A stretch of DNA of 64,000 nucleotides from Rhizobiaceae bacterium (lineage in GTDB: Bacteria; Pseudomonadota; Alphaproteobacteria; Rhizobiales; Rhizobiaceae), in NCBI GenBank assembly GCA_017644005.1, contig JAEPMJ010000002.1, forward strand, positions 310,001 to 374,000, given 5' to 3'. Within the stretch, counting starts at the first letter, position 1, and every line of letters starts with the position of its first letter. Both the position numbers and the translations under genes were made by a program. Positions 49,850 to 57,583 of this stretch are shown one piece after another. Below the pieces are notes generated by a model. That model worked only from the letters and a program-made list of their open reading frames with translations. It was not told the origin of the DNA and did no database searches.

Positions 49850-52231
49850 TCAATTGACGCCGATCTTGGTCTCAAAAAGCACTACCCTGCTGTCCGCATT
49901 GAAATAACGAAGCAGAAAGTCGCCGGGTTCCCTCGGCGCCTTAATGCGTACCCGCTTCTCATCATATCTGCCGTTGACCAGCCGCGACGACGCCAGCACT
50001 TTTCCGCGCCCCCCATTCGCGGCCGGATCGAAAATTTCGATCTGATCGCGGTACGCACCGGGACCAACCCAGCTTGTCTCGAAATATTCGCCGCCGGGAA
50101 CTCTGGATGGAGCATCGAGCGACACCGGCACGGACTCCACCGTGATCGGTCGCGTTGCAAGCACGTCGCGGCTGTCACCGTTGAAGTATCTGATCTGATA
50201 TTCACCGGCTTGCGCGGGAACCAGCAGATCCACTTCCCGTCCATCCATGTCTCCGTTGACGATCCGCCTCGAAAACAGAACCTTGCCGCGGCCGCCCTGT
50301 GCTTCGGGGTCGAACAACTCGATCTGATCGCGTCTCGCGCCCGGACCTTGCCACTTCACTTTGACCGTGAAACCGATTTTGGTGATTTCCGGCGCGTCGA
50401 GCGACACGTCCACGCCAACCACTGAAATGGCGCGCGTCGCCAGTACCGCTCGGCTATCGCCGTTGAAATAGCGAAGCTGGAATTCACCCGTATCGGTGGG
50501 TGCAATCAGTTCAACGACCTGCGCATCCATGTCGCCGTTCACAATGCGTTTGGAATAGAGCACCTTGCCGCGCCCGGCGTCCGCTTCGGGATCGAAGAGC
50601 TCGATCACGTCGCGTCGCGCGCCAGGCCCCTCCCAATCGACTTCGAACGACATTCCCATGCCAACTTCTTCGGCCGCCTCGAGCGAAACCGGAAGCTCGA
50701 CGACCGTGACCGACCGGGTCGCAAGCACAGCGCGATTATCACCATTGTAATAGCGCAGGAGATAGACGCCAGGTTCGGCGGGCGCATTCAGACGAACCGT
50801 CTGTGCATCCATGTCGCCATTCACGATACGAACGGACGAAACGACCTTGCCGCGACCGGCATCGGCTGCCTCGTCGAAAAGCTCAACTGCGTCGCGCCTT
50901 GCACCCGGCCCCTCCCAGCCAATTTCGAAGGAGCGGCCCATGGCCACCTCGTCCGGCGCATCGAGCGATACCGGCGCTTCAAGCACTTCGATCTGGCGCG
51001 ATGCCAGTACCTCGCGTCCGTCGCCACTGTAGTATTGTAGCTCGTAGAAGCCGGGCTCCGCCGGCGCCTGTAGCGAGAGCCTGCGGTTGTCGAAATCATC
51101 GTTCACCAGCCGCTTTTCGCGCAACATCTTGCCGTCACCCCGGCGAGCCGTGGTGTCGAAGATGCGGATCGTATCGCGCCGCGCACCCGGACCTATCCAT
51201 TCGACTGCAAAGGTTCTGCCGATCGCCACACTGGCGGGCGCGTTGAGCGAAACCGGCGCCTCGACCACTTCGATAGCGCGGGTTGAAAGTGCCTCCTTGC
51301 GATCACCCTGCCACATATACCGCAGCTCATAACTGCCAGGTCGCACCGGCGCGATAAGATCGACGGTACGCGCGTCAAGGTCGCCATTGACAACCCGCTT
51401 CGCCGCGACACGCACGCCTTCGCCCTGCCGCGCTTCGGGGTCGTGCATCTCAATCACGTCGCGCCTCTCGCCCGGGCCTTGCCAGCCAATGGTAAAGGTC
51501 CGGCCGATTTCGACGGTCTGCGGCGCGTCGAGCATAACTTCCGGCCTCTCAGCCGGTTCAGGCGCCGGCTCAGGTTCGGCCGCCTCCGCGATCTCCGCGA
51601 AAGGCGTGGTAAGGGCGTCGGTCAACGCATCCGCGTTGTCGGCGGGAAGGTACAGCCCACCCGTTTCCTCCGCGAGACAGGCAACCTGCCGCCCTTCGTC
51701 CGCCGACAGACCGAAACCCACAACATGCGCCGTGAAGTCGACACCCAGCTTCTCAAGTTCGCGCCCAAGCGCGCACGGGTCGGCTTCGCAGGTCTCGACA
51801 CCGTCGGTAATCAGCACCACGGTCGCCTTGTCTTCTTCGAACTTGAGCTCGTCCGCCGCGCGCCGCACGGAGGCCGTGAGCGGCGTCTTGCCGAGCGGAG
51901 ACAGACCGTTCGCTGCCTCCGCAATCGCGCCGGATGTTCCCTGCGTCGGCGCGACAAGCGTCTCGATATCCGAGCACTGGCCTTTCTGCCGATGCCCGTA
52001 GGCCATCAAACCAAGTTCCAGATCGCCGGGCAGCGTGCCGAGAACATCGGACAGTACACGACGCGCAATGCCGATCTTGGCTTCCCCCTCGATCTGCCCC
52101 CACATGGAGCCCGACGCATCAAGCACGATCATCGTCCGCTCGGCGGCCAGCACTTTTGTTGCAGCCGTCAGCGACAGGCAAGCCGCACCGGCAATTGTCA
52201 GTCGATGGAGAAATGAAAACATGAAACGCAT
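49850..52231 (-). CDS. Secreted VWA-domain protein with six 94-residue repeats
   Basis: A 793-residue exported protein. A signal peptide ends near KVLAA (residues 26-30). Residues 33-215 are a von Willebrand A domain with the MIDAS motif D38-x-S40-x-S42 (VLDASGSMWG) and ITDGVETC. An acidic Pro/Glu linker (PEPAPEPAERPE) follows. Residues 232-793 are six tandem repeats that begin at about 232, 327, 421, 515, 609 and 703 (period 94), each with VSLDAP, IGRxFxIxWxGPGARRD, DPEA..GRGKV, RIVNGDMD and ELRYFNGDSR-type blocks. The C-terminus lacks a sorting signal or membrane anchor. VWA proteins bind other proteins via a metal; the ligand here is unknown. Confidence 0.85.
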   Translation of the reverse strand: MRFMFSFLHRLTIAGAACLSLTAATKVLAAERTMIVLDASGSMWGQIEGEAKIGIARRVLSDVLGTLPGDLELGLMAYGHRQKGQCSDIETLVAPTQGTSGAIAEAANGLSPLGKTPLTASVRRAADELKFEEDKATVVLITDGVETCEADPCALGRELEKLGVDFTAHVVGFGLSADEGRQVACLAEETGGLYLPADNADALTDALTTPFAEIAEAAEPEPAPEPAERPEVMLDAPQTVEIGRTFTIGWQGPGERRDVIEMHDPEARQGEGVRVAAKRVVNGDLDARTVDLIAPVRPGSYELRYMWQGDRKEALSTRAIEVVEAPVSLNAPASVAIGRTFAVEWIGPGARRDTIRIFDTTARRGDGKMLREKRLVNDDFDNRRLSLQAPAEPGFYELQYYSGDGREVLASRQIEVLEAPVSLDAPDEVAMGRSFEIGWEGPGARRDAVELFDEAADAGRGKVVSSVRIVNGDMDAQTVRLNAPAEPGVYLLRYYNGDNRAVLATRSVTVVELPVSLEAAEEVGMGMSFEVDWEGPGARRDVIELFDPEADAGRGKVLYSKRIVNGDMDAQVVELIAPTDTGEFQLRYFNGDSRAVLATRAISVVGVDVSLDAPEITKIGFTVKVKWQGPGARRDQIELFDPEAQGGRGKVLFSRRIVNGDMDGREVDLLVPAQAGEYQIRYFNGDSRDVLATRPITVESVPVSLDAPSRVPGGEYFETSWVGPGAYRDQIEIFDPAANGGRGKVLASSRLVNGRYDEKRVRIKAPREPGDFLLRYFNADSRVVLFETKIGVN

Positions 52232-52352
52232 CCCATAGCTGTCCGCGCAGCATTAGGGCGGCTAGCTATCCCAGCGTCAAGTGAAGGCATCAAGTCGGCG
52301 GCGTCGCTGCCCAACCGCGCCTGCCAAACCGACAGTTATTTGAGCTGCGCGC
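52232..52352. other. 121-bp gap before the VWA gene and after cluster B
   Basis: No gene and no clear terminator for cluster B is visible here. The VWA gene's promoter must lie in this stretch. No notable inverted repeat was seen. Confidence 0.3.
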
Positions 52353-53186
52353 CTACGAAAGCCAGCGCTTGCGGCGTTTATAGTGTTTCACATTGCGGAA
52401 CGAGCGGCGGCCCTCGCCGCCGACGCCGAGGTAGAATTCCTTCACGTCTTCGTTCTCGCGAAGAGCCTTGCCCTCGCCGTCAAGGACCACACGCCCCGAT
52501 TCCAGAATGTAGCCGTGCTGCGCATAGCGCAGCGCGATGTTGGTGTTCTGCTCGGCCAGTAGGATCGAGACGCCCTGCTCCTCGTTGAGCTGCTTCACGA
52601 TCTCGAAGATTTCCTCCACCAGCTGCGGTGCGAGGCCCATTGAGGGTTCGTCGAGAAGGATCATCTTCGGTTTAGACATCAGTGCACGGCCGATCGCCGT
52701 CATCTGCTGTTCGCCGCCCGACGTATAGCCGGCCTGGCTGTTGCGGCGTTCTTTCAACCGCGGGAAATAGGAATAGACAAGCTCGAGATCGTCCTTGATC
52801 GCGGCTCCGCCTTCGCGGCGGGTGAATGCACCGGTGAGCAGGTTTTCCTCGACCGTCAGGTGCCCGAAACAATGGCGGCCCTCCATCACCTGGATGCAGC
52901 CGCGGCGCACAAGCTCGTTCGGTGAGAGGGATTCCACGCGGTCGCCCTCGAACTGGATGTTGCCCTTGGTCACCTCGCCACGCTCGGCATGCAGCAGGTT
53001 GGAGATCGCCTTCAGTGTCGTTGTCTTGCCGGCGCCGTTGGCGCCCAGTAGCGCAACGATACCGCCGCGCGGAACCGAAAGCGACACGCCTTTCAGAACC
53101 AGTATGACGTGATTGTAGATGACTTCGATATTGTTGACCTCAAGCAGAGGCTCGGCAGTTTCGGTGGCAATCGCGGCGTCGGCCAT
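52353..53186 (-). CDS. HAAT ABC transporter ATPase, LivF type (cluster B)
   Basis: A 277-residue ATPase with Walker A GANGAGKTTTLKAI (about residues 50-63), HLTVEENLLTGAF, a slightly altered signature TSGGEQQMTAIGRAL, Walker B MILLDEPSMGLAP and a Gln-type H-loop (LAEQNTNIAL). A basic C-terminal tail (RRSFRNVKHYKRRKRWLS) follows, as in the cluster A LivF. GGAGAAATACCC precedes the ATG. It is the last gene of cluster B, separated from the binding-protein gene by a 68-bp gap holding a UUCG-capped hairpin. Confidence 0.93.
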   Translation of the reverse strand: MADAAIATETAEPLLEVNNIEVIYNHVILVLKGVSLSVPRGGIVALLGANGAGKTTTLKAISNLLHAERGEVTKGNIQFEGDRVESLSPNELVRRGCIQVMEGRHCFGHLTVEENLLTGAFTRREGGAAIKDDLELVYSYFPRLKERRNSQAGYTSGGEQQMTAIGRALMSKPKMILLDEPSMGLAPQLVEEIFEIVKQLNEEQGVSILLAEQNTNIALRYAQHGYILESGRVVLDGEGKALRENEDVKEFYLGVGGEGRRSFRNVKHYKRRKRWLS

Positions 53187-53215
53187 CTGGGTATTTCTCC
53201 GCTGCTTGAGTAGAC

Positions 53216-53241
53216 CGGCTCCGGGCCGAAGCCCGAAGCCG
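53216..53241 (-). terminator. UUCG-tetraloop hairpin after the cluster B binding-protein gene
   Basis: On the minus strand CGGCUUCGGGC-UUCG-GCCCGGAGCCG is an 11-bp stem (one G-U pair) capped by the very stable UUCG loop. No U-tract follows, so I read it as an mRNA-stability or processing element separating the highly needed binding protein from the ATPase, not as a full terminator. Confidence 0.7.
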
Positions 53242-53254
53242 TGTTCGGATCACA

Positions 53255-54550
53255 TCAGCTGCCGCAGGCGACAGGTTCGATGTTGTTCTCCGCGGCGTAT
53301 GCCTCGGAGTCTTCCATGATCAGCGCGTCCACGACTTCGCGGTCGGCACCCATGAAATCGGTGACGAGCGACCAGGTCTTGGAGTTCGCGTCCCACTGTG
53401 AGATGGCGCCAAGGCCCGGGCCGCCGTGGTTCGAGCAGGTCACGTTGATTTCCGGCCCGAAGTCGGGAAGGCCGATCTCGGCCATCCGCGCATTGTCGAG
53501 CACCAGCGCCTCCATGCCGTCACGCATCATGGCGGGCGTGATGTCGGTCGTGTTGTGCAGTTTCATCGCCGTGCGCGCGGCTTCGACAGCCAGCATGGCG
53601 GCGTAAACACCGCGGTTGTACAGCACTTCACCGAGGTGACTGCCGTCGCCGGCGGCCTTGCCGGCGTCGATGACATATTTCTTCAGATCATCGAAAAGCG
53701 GGAAATCGGCACCGACACCATGGAAGGCAATTGCCTTGTAGCCGTTGGCGCCGTCGCCGGCCGGCAGAACGTCGTTCTCGGATGCCGACCACCACACGCC
53801 GATGAAGTGATCCATCGGGAAGCGGATGTTGGCGGCTTCCTGTATGGCGACCTGGTTCATCACGCCCCAGCCCCACATCGTCACATAGTCAGGGCGTTCC
53901 TTGCGGATCTGCAGCCAGGTGGCCTTCTGTTCCTGACCCGGATGATCGACCGGGTAGAGCGACAGTTCATAGCCGTGCTTCTTCGCCAGCTCTTCGAGCG
54001 TCCGGATCGGCTCCTTGCCGTAAGCGGAGTTGTGATAGACGAGCGCGATCTTCTTGCCTTTCAGATCGCCGCCCTCCTGATCGCTGATGTGCTTCACGAT
54101 GATCGAAGCGGCATCCCAGTATGTGCCCGGATAGTTGAACACCCAGGGAAACACCTTGCCGTTGGCGGCCGACGTGCGGCCATAACCCATCGAGTGCACG
54201 GGGATGCCGTCGGCTGTGGCCTTGGGGATGAGCTGGTAGGTGATGCCGGTGGAAAGCGGCTGATAGAGCAGCGCGCCCTCGCCTTTGGTGGATTCGTAGC
54301 ATTCAACGCCCTTTTCGGTGTTGTAGCCCGTCTCGCACTCGATCAGGGTGATCTTCTGGCCTTCGATACCTCCATCGCGCTCGTTGATGAGCGTGAAATA
54401 GTCGGCATAGCCATCCGCGAACGGAATACCGTTCGGTGCGTACGGCCCGGTACGGTAAGACAGCGACGGGAACACCAGATCCGCAAAAGCGGGAGCGGTG
54501 CCCATGACCATCGCGGCCGCCGCAGATGCGACAAGTAGCTTGAATCTCAT
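53255..54550 (-). CDS. HAAT ABC transporter periplasmic binding protein (cluster B)
   Basis: A 431-residue type-1 periplasmic binding protein. The Sec signal MRFKLLVASAAAAMVMG is cut near PAFA-D. The mature chain (LVFPSLSYRTGPYAPNGIPF, ADGYADYFTLINERDGGIEG) is the variant HAAT binding-protein type found in aromatic or fatty-acid-linked clusters rather than LivK proper. Its length is greater than LivK (about 370). It ends EPVACGS with a Cys. It lies 76 bp from the LivM gene and is followed by a hairpin. The associated ligase (57580-59556) suggests a carboxylate ligand. Confidence 0.92.
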   Translation of the reverse strand: MRFKLLVASAAAAMVMGTAPAFADLVFPSLSYRTGPYAPNGIPFADGYADYFTLINERDGGIEGQKITLIECETGYNTEKGVECYESTKGEGALLYQPLSTGITYQLIPKATADGIPVHSMGYGRTSAANGKVFPWVFNYPGTYWDAASIIVKHISDQEGGDLKGKKIALVYHNSAYGKEPIRTLEELAKKHGYELSLYPVDHPGQEQKATWLQIRKERPDYVTMWGWGVMNQVAIQEAANIRFPMDHFIGVWWSASENDVLPAGDGANGYKAIAFHGVGADFPLFDDLKKYVIDAGKAAGDGSHLGEVLYNRGVYAAMLAVEAARTAMKLHNTTDITPAMMRDGMEALVLDNARMAEIGLPDFGPEINVTCSNHGGPGLGAISQWDANSKTWSLVTDFMGADREVVDALIMEDSEAYAAENNIEPVACGS

Positions 54551-54625
54551 TTTGAAGTTCCTCCCATATGAGATGCTTCGTCGTCTTTCTTTGCCGGCTT
54601 GCGCCGGTTGGCTTCAGCTTACCCT

Positions 54626-55702
54626 CTAGTACGGGAAGGGCCAAAGCCGCAGTTTCTCCTTCGCCAGCCGCCACAACTGTGCCAGCCCATGCGGCTCGAC
54701 GATGAGAAAGAAGATGATCAATCCTCCGACGATCATGATTTGAAAATGCGCGGCAAGGTCGGTTGGCCAGCCAAGATAGCCGACCATCAGGTTCTTCAGC
54801 AGCACCGGAAACAGAATGATGAAGGCGGCACCCAGGAACGACCCCAGGATCGAACCAAGCCCGCCGATGATCACCATGAAGAGCGCGGTAAACGATTTGT
54901 CGATGCCGAAGGCTTCCGTCACTTCCGCGGCCCCCAGATAGACCGAGAAGAACAACGCACCGGCGATGCCGATGTAGAACGAGCTCACCGCGAAAGCGGA
55001 CAGCTTGGCGCTGAAGGGAGACACACCCATGATTTCGGCAGCGATATCCATGTCGCGCATGGCCATCCAGCTACGCCCTACCCGCCCGCGCGTGAGATTT
55101 CGCGCCACCCAGGCGAATACGAAAACGATCGTCAGGCAGGTGAGATAGGTCGCCCAGGGAGCCGAATTCGGGCCTGTGACCGCGATGCCGAAAATCGTGC
55201 GTTCCGGCGCGCTGATCTGGCCCGACGCCGAATAATTGTAGAACCAGGCAAACTTGTTGAACATCCACACGAGGAAAAACTGCGCCGCCAGCGTGGCAAC
55301 CGCCAGGTAGAACCCCTTGATCCGCAGCGACGGCAGGCCGAAAAGCACACCGACGCCGGCAGTGACGAGCCCCGACAGCAGGATGCAGATCATGATGTTC
55401 AGGTCCGGAAAGGCGGTCATGAACTTGTAGCAGGCGAATGCCCCCACAGCCATGAAACCGCCGGTACCCAGCGAAACCTGCCCGCAATAGCCGGTGAGGA
55501 TGTTGAGGCCGAGCGCCACCATCGACCAGACCAGAAACGGCACCAGGATCGACTTTTCCCAATAGTCGTTGATGAAAAACGGCACGACCAGAAACGCCAC
55601 CGCCGTAAAGGACCAGAACAGGATCCGTTCCGATTTGATCGGGAAAGTCTGAAGATCGGCGGCGTAGCTCGTCTTGAAGTCGCCTGCTTCGCGGTACAGC
55701 AT
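54626..55702 (-). CDS. HAAT ABC transporter permease, LivM type (cluster B)
   Basis: A 358-residue permease with about nine spans. GYCGQVSLGTGGFMAVGAFA (about residues 70-90), VGRSWMAMRDMDIAAEIMGV (about 205-225, the EAA-like loop) and GGLGSILGSFLGAAFIILFP mark it as LivM. The C-terminus FLIVEPHGLAQLWRLAKEKL is cytoplasmic. The start MLYREAGDFKTSYAADLQTF is the usual LivM lead (compare FKTSYDADI in the cluster A subunit). It follows LivH by 6 bp. Confidence 0.93.
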   Translation of the reverse strand: MLYREAGDFKTSYAADLQTFPIKSERILFWSFTAVAFLVVPFFINDYWEKSILVPFLVWSMVALGLNILTGYCGQVSLGTGGFMAVGAFACYKFMTAFPDLNIMICILLSGLVTAGVGVLFGLPSLRIKGFYLAVATLAAQFFLVWMFNKFAWFYNYSASGQISAPERTIFGIAVTGPNSAPWATYLTCLTIVFVFAWVARNLTRGRVGRSWMAMRDMDIAAEIMGVSPFSAKLSAFAVSSFYIGIAGALFFSVYLGAAEVTEAFGIDKSFTALFMVIIGGLGSILGSFLGAAFIILFPVLLKNLMVGYLGWPTDLAAHFQIMIVGGLIIFFLIVEPHGLAQLWRLAKEKLRLWPFPY

Positions 55703-55708
55703 GCTGGT

Positions 55709-56710
55709 CTAAATCCTCTCGATAATGCGTTCGCCGAACAGCCCCTGCGGGCGGAACAGCAGGAACACCAGCGCCACCACATAGGCGAACCAGTTCTCGA
55801 TCGCGCCGCCCACCAGCGGGCCGATGTAGAGCTCGGCAAGCTTCTCGCCGACGCCGATGATCAACCCGCCGACGATGGCGCCCGGGATCGAGGTAAAGCC
55901 GCCAAGGATAAGCACCGGCAACGCCTTGAGCGCGATCAGCGACAGCGAGAACTGAACTCCCGACTTTGCGCCCCACATGATGCCCGCGACCAGAGCGACA
56001 AAACCGGCAATGGACCACACGACAACCCAGATGGTCCGCAGGGATATGCCGACCGAAAGTGCCGCCTGGTGGTCGTCTGCGACAGCGCGCAGCGCGCGCC
56101 CGAACTTGGTGTATTGCGAAAACGCGACAAGCGCCGAGACCAGCACGACCGCAACGATGGCTGCCACCACGTCGAGCTTGTCGACATACATGCCGAAATA
56201 GTCCGACCCCTCGGGCGCCCATTCGCGCGTCACATCTTCCCACCAGAACGAGCCGCCGGAAGGAATGCCGACATCCAGCCGCTTTATGTCGGCGCCCCAC
56301 ATCAGGTCGCCGAAGCCCTCGAGAAAATAGGCGAGCCCGATGGTCGCCATGAACAGGATGATCGGCTCCTGATTGACGAGGTGCTTGAGCACCAGCCCCT
56401 CGAACAGATAGGCGAAGGCGACCATCACCACGAGCGTGCCGGCGATCGCGACGATCGCCGGCAGCTCCCAGCCGAAATGATGCACTTCCGTGCCGAAAAT
56501 CGCATTGATGAGATGTGCAAACGGTACCTGTCCGGTCTGCAGCCCGACCAGCGTCAGGGCCGCGAACAACGCCATGACGCCCTGCGCGAAGTTGAAAATT
56601 CCCGATGCCTTGAAGATCAGCGCGAAGCCAAGTGCGACCAGCGCATACATCACGCCGGCCATCAGCCCGTTGAGCACAGTCTCGAGAAAGAAGAGGAATT
56701 CGACGTTCAT
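55709..56710 (-). CDS. HAAT ABC transporter permease, LivH type (cluster B)
   Basis: A 333-residue permease. FLFFLETVLNGLMAGVMYAL leads into the first span; GIFNFAQGVMALFAALTLVG, YTKFGRALRAVADDHQAALS and GGFTSIPGAIVGGLIIGVGE are the LivH marks. An extra periplasmic loop at about residues 120-160 (LDVGIPSGGSFWWEDVTREW) makes it longer than the cluster A LivH (291). It uses an ATG start and follows LivG by 39 bp. Confidence 0.93.
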   Translation of the reverse strand: MNVEFLFFLETVLNGLMAGVMYALVALGFALIFKASGIFNFAQGVMALFAALTLVGLQTGQVPFAHLINAIFGTEVHHFGWELPAIVAIAGTLVVMVAFAYLFEGLVLKHLVNQEPIILFMATIGLAYFLEGFGDLMWGADIKRLDVGIPSGGSFWWEDVTREWAPEGSDYFGMYVDKLDVVAAIVAVVLVSALVAFSQYTKFGRALRAVADDHQAALSVGISLRTIWVVVWSIAGFVALVAGIMWGAKSGVQFSLSLIALKALPVLILGGFTSIPGAIVGGLIIGVGEKLAELYIGPLVGGAIENWFAYVVALVFLLFRPQGLFGERIIERI

Positions 56711-56749
56711 CTACGCTGCTCGTTTCTGCGAATGTGCAAGTTCATCGTT

Positions 56750-57583
56750 TCAGCCTTCGTGCGGCACGCCAAGATAGGCGTCGATCACATCCTGGTTTTT
56801 CGCGATCTCGTCCGGATTGCCGTCGCCGATCTTGCGCCCGTAATCGAGCACGACGATGCGGTCTGAAATGTCCATCACGACGCCCATATCGTGCTCGATC
56901 AGCGCAATGGTGGTGCCGAACTGGTTGTTCACGTCGAGGATGAAGCGGCTCATGTCCTCCTTTTCCTCGAGGTTCATGCCCGCCATAGGTTCGTCCAGCA
57001 GAAGCAGTGACGGTTCCGCGGCCAGCGCGCGGCCGAGTTCAACACGCTTCTGCAGCCCGTAGGGCAGCCGCCCCACCGGTGTCTTGCGGATATGCTCGAT
57101 CTCCAGGAAGTCGATGATCGCTTCCACTGCCCGCCGGTGCTCGATTTCCTCGCGTTCGGCCGGCCCGGCCCAAAGACCCTGCCAGAACAGATTGCGCTTC
57201 TGCAGCGTGATCCGGCCGGTCATGATGTTGTCGAGGGTCGACATGCCCTTGAACAGGGCGATGTTCTGAAATGTGCGGGCAATGCCCTGGCGCGCGGCGT
57301 CGGTCGTTCGCATCGCCCTGCGCGGCACGCCGCGATAGGTGATTGTGCCCTGCTGCGGCGTGTAGAAGCCGTTTATAACGTTCAGCATCGACGTCTTGCC
57401 GGCGCCGTTGGGCCCGATGATGGCGCGGATTTCGCCCTTCTTGATGTCGAAGGAAATGTCGGTGATCGCCTTCACGCCGCCGAAGGACAGCGAGACGTTG
57501 TTCACTTCTAGCAGCGTATCACCCTTGGCAATCCCGTCATCCCGGGCGCCCGAGAATTCACTGGAATCTGGCCGCGCGTTCAT
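56750..57583 (-). CDS. HAAT ABC transporter ATPase, LivG type (cluster B)
   Basis: A 277-residue ATPase with Walker A GPNGAGKTSMLNVI (about residues 57-70), IARTFQNIALFKGMSTLDNI, a degenerate signature LPYGLQKRVELGRAL typical of LivG, Walker B LLLLDEPMAGMNLEE and VEH/H-loop IEHDMGVVM. An N-terminal extension of about 20 residues (MNARPDSSEFSGARDDGIAK) precedes the fold. It overlaps the ligase stop by 4 bp. Confidence 0.93.
   Translation of the reverse strand: MNARPDSSEFSGARDDGIAKGDTLLEVNNVSLSFGGVKAITDISFDIKKGEIRAIIGPNGAGKTSMLNVINGFYTPQQGTITYRGVPRRAMRTTDAARQGIARTFQNIALFKGMSTLDNIMTGRITLQKRNLFWQGLWAGPAEREEIEHRRAVEAIIDFLEIEHIRKTPVGRLPYGLQKRVELGRALAAEPSLLLLDEPMAGMNLEEKEDMSRFILDVNNQFGTTIALIEHDMGVVMDISDRIVVLDYGRKIGDGNPDEIAKNQDVIDAYLGVPHEG

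Noticed and set aside
54599-56866. 755-codon plus-strand frame antisense to the cluster B permeases
   Set aside because: Extreme His/Arg/Asp/Gln composition is the mirror of hydrophobic membrane codons. The minus-strand LivM and LivH reading is unambiguous.
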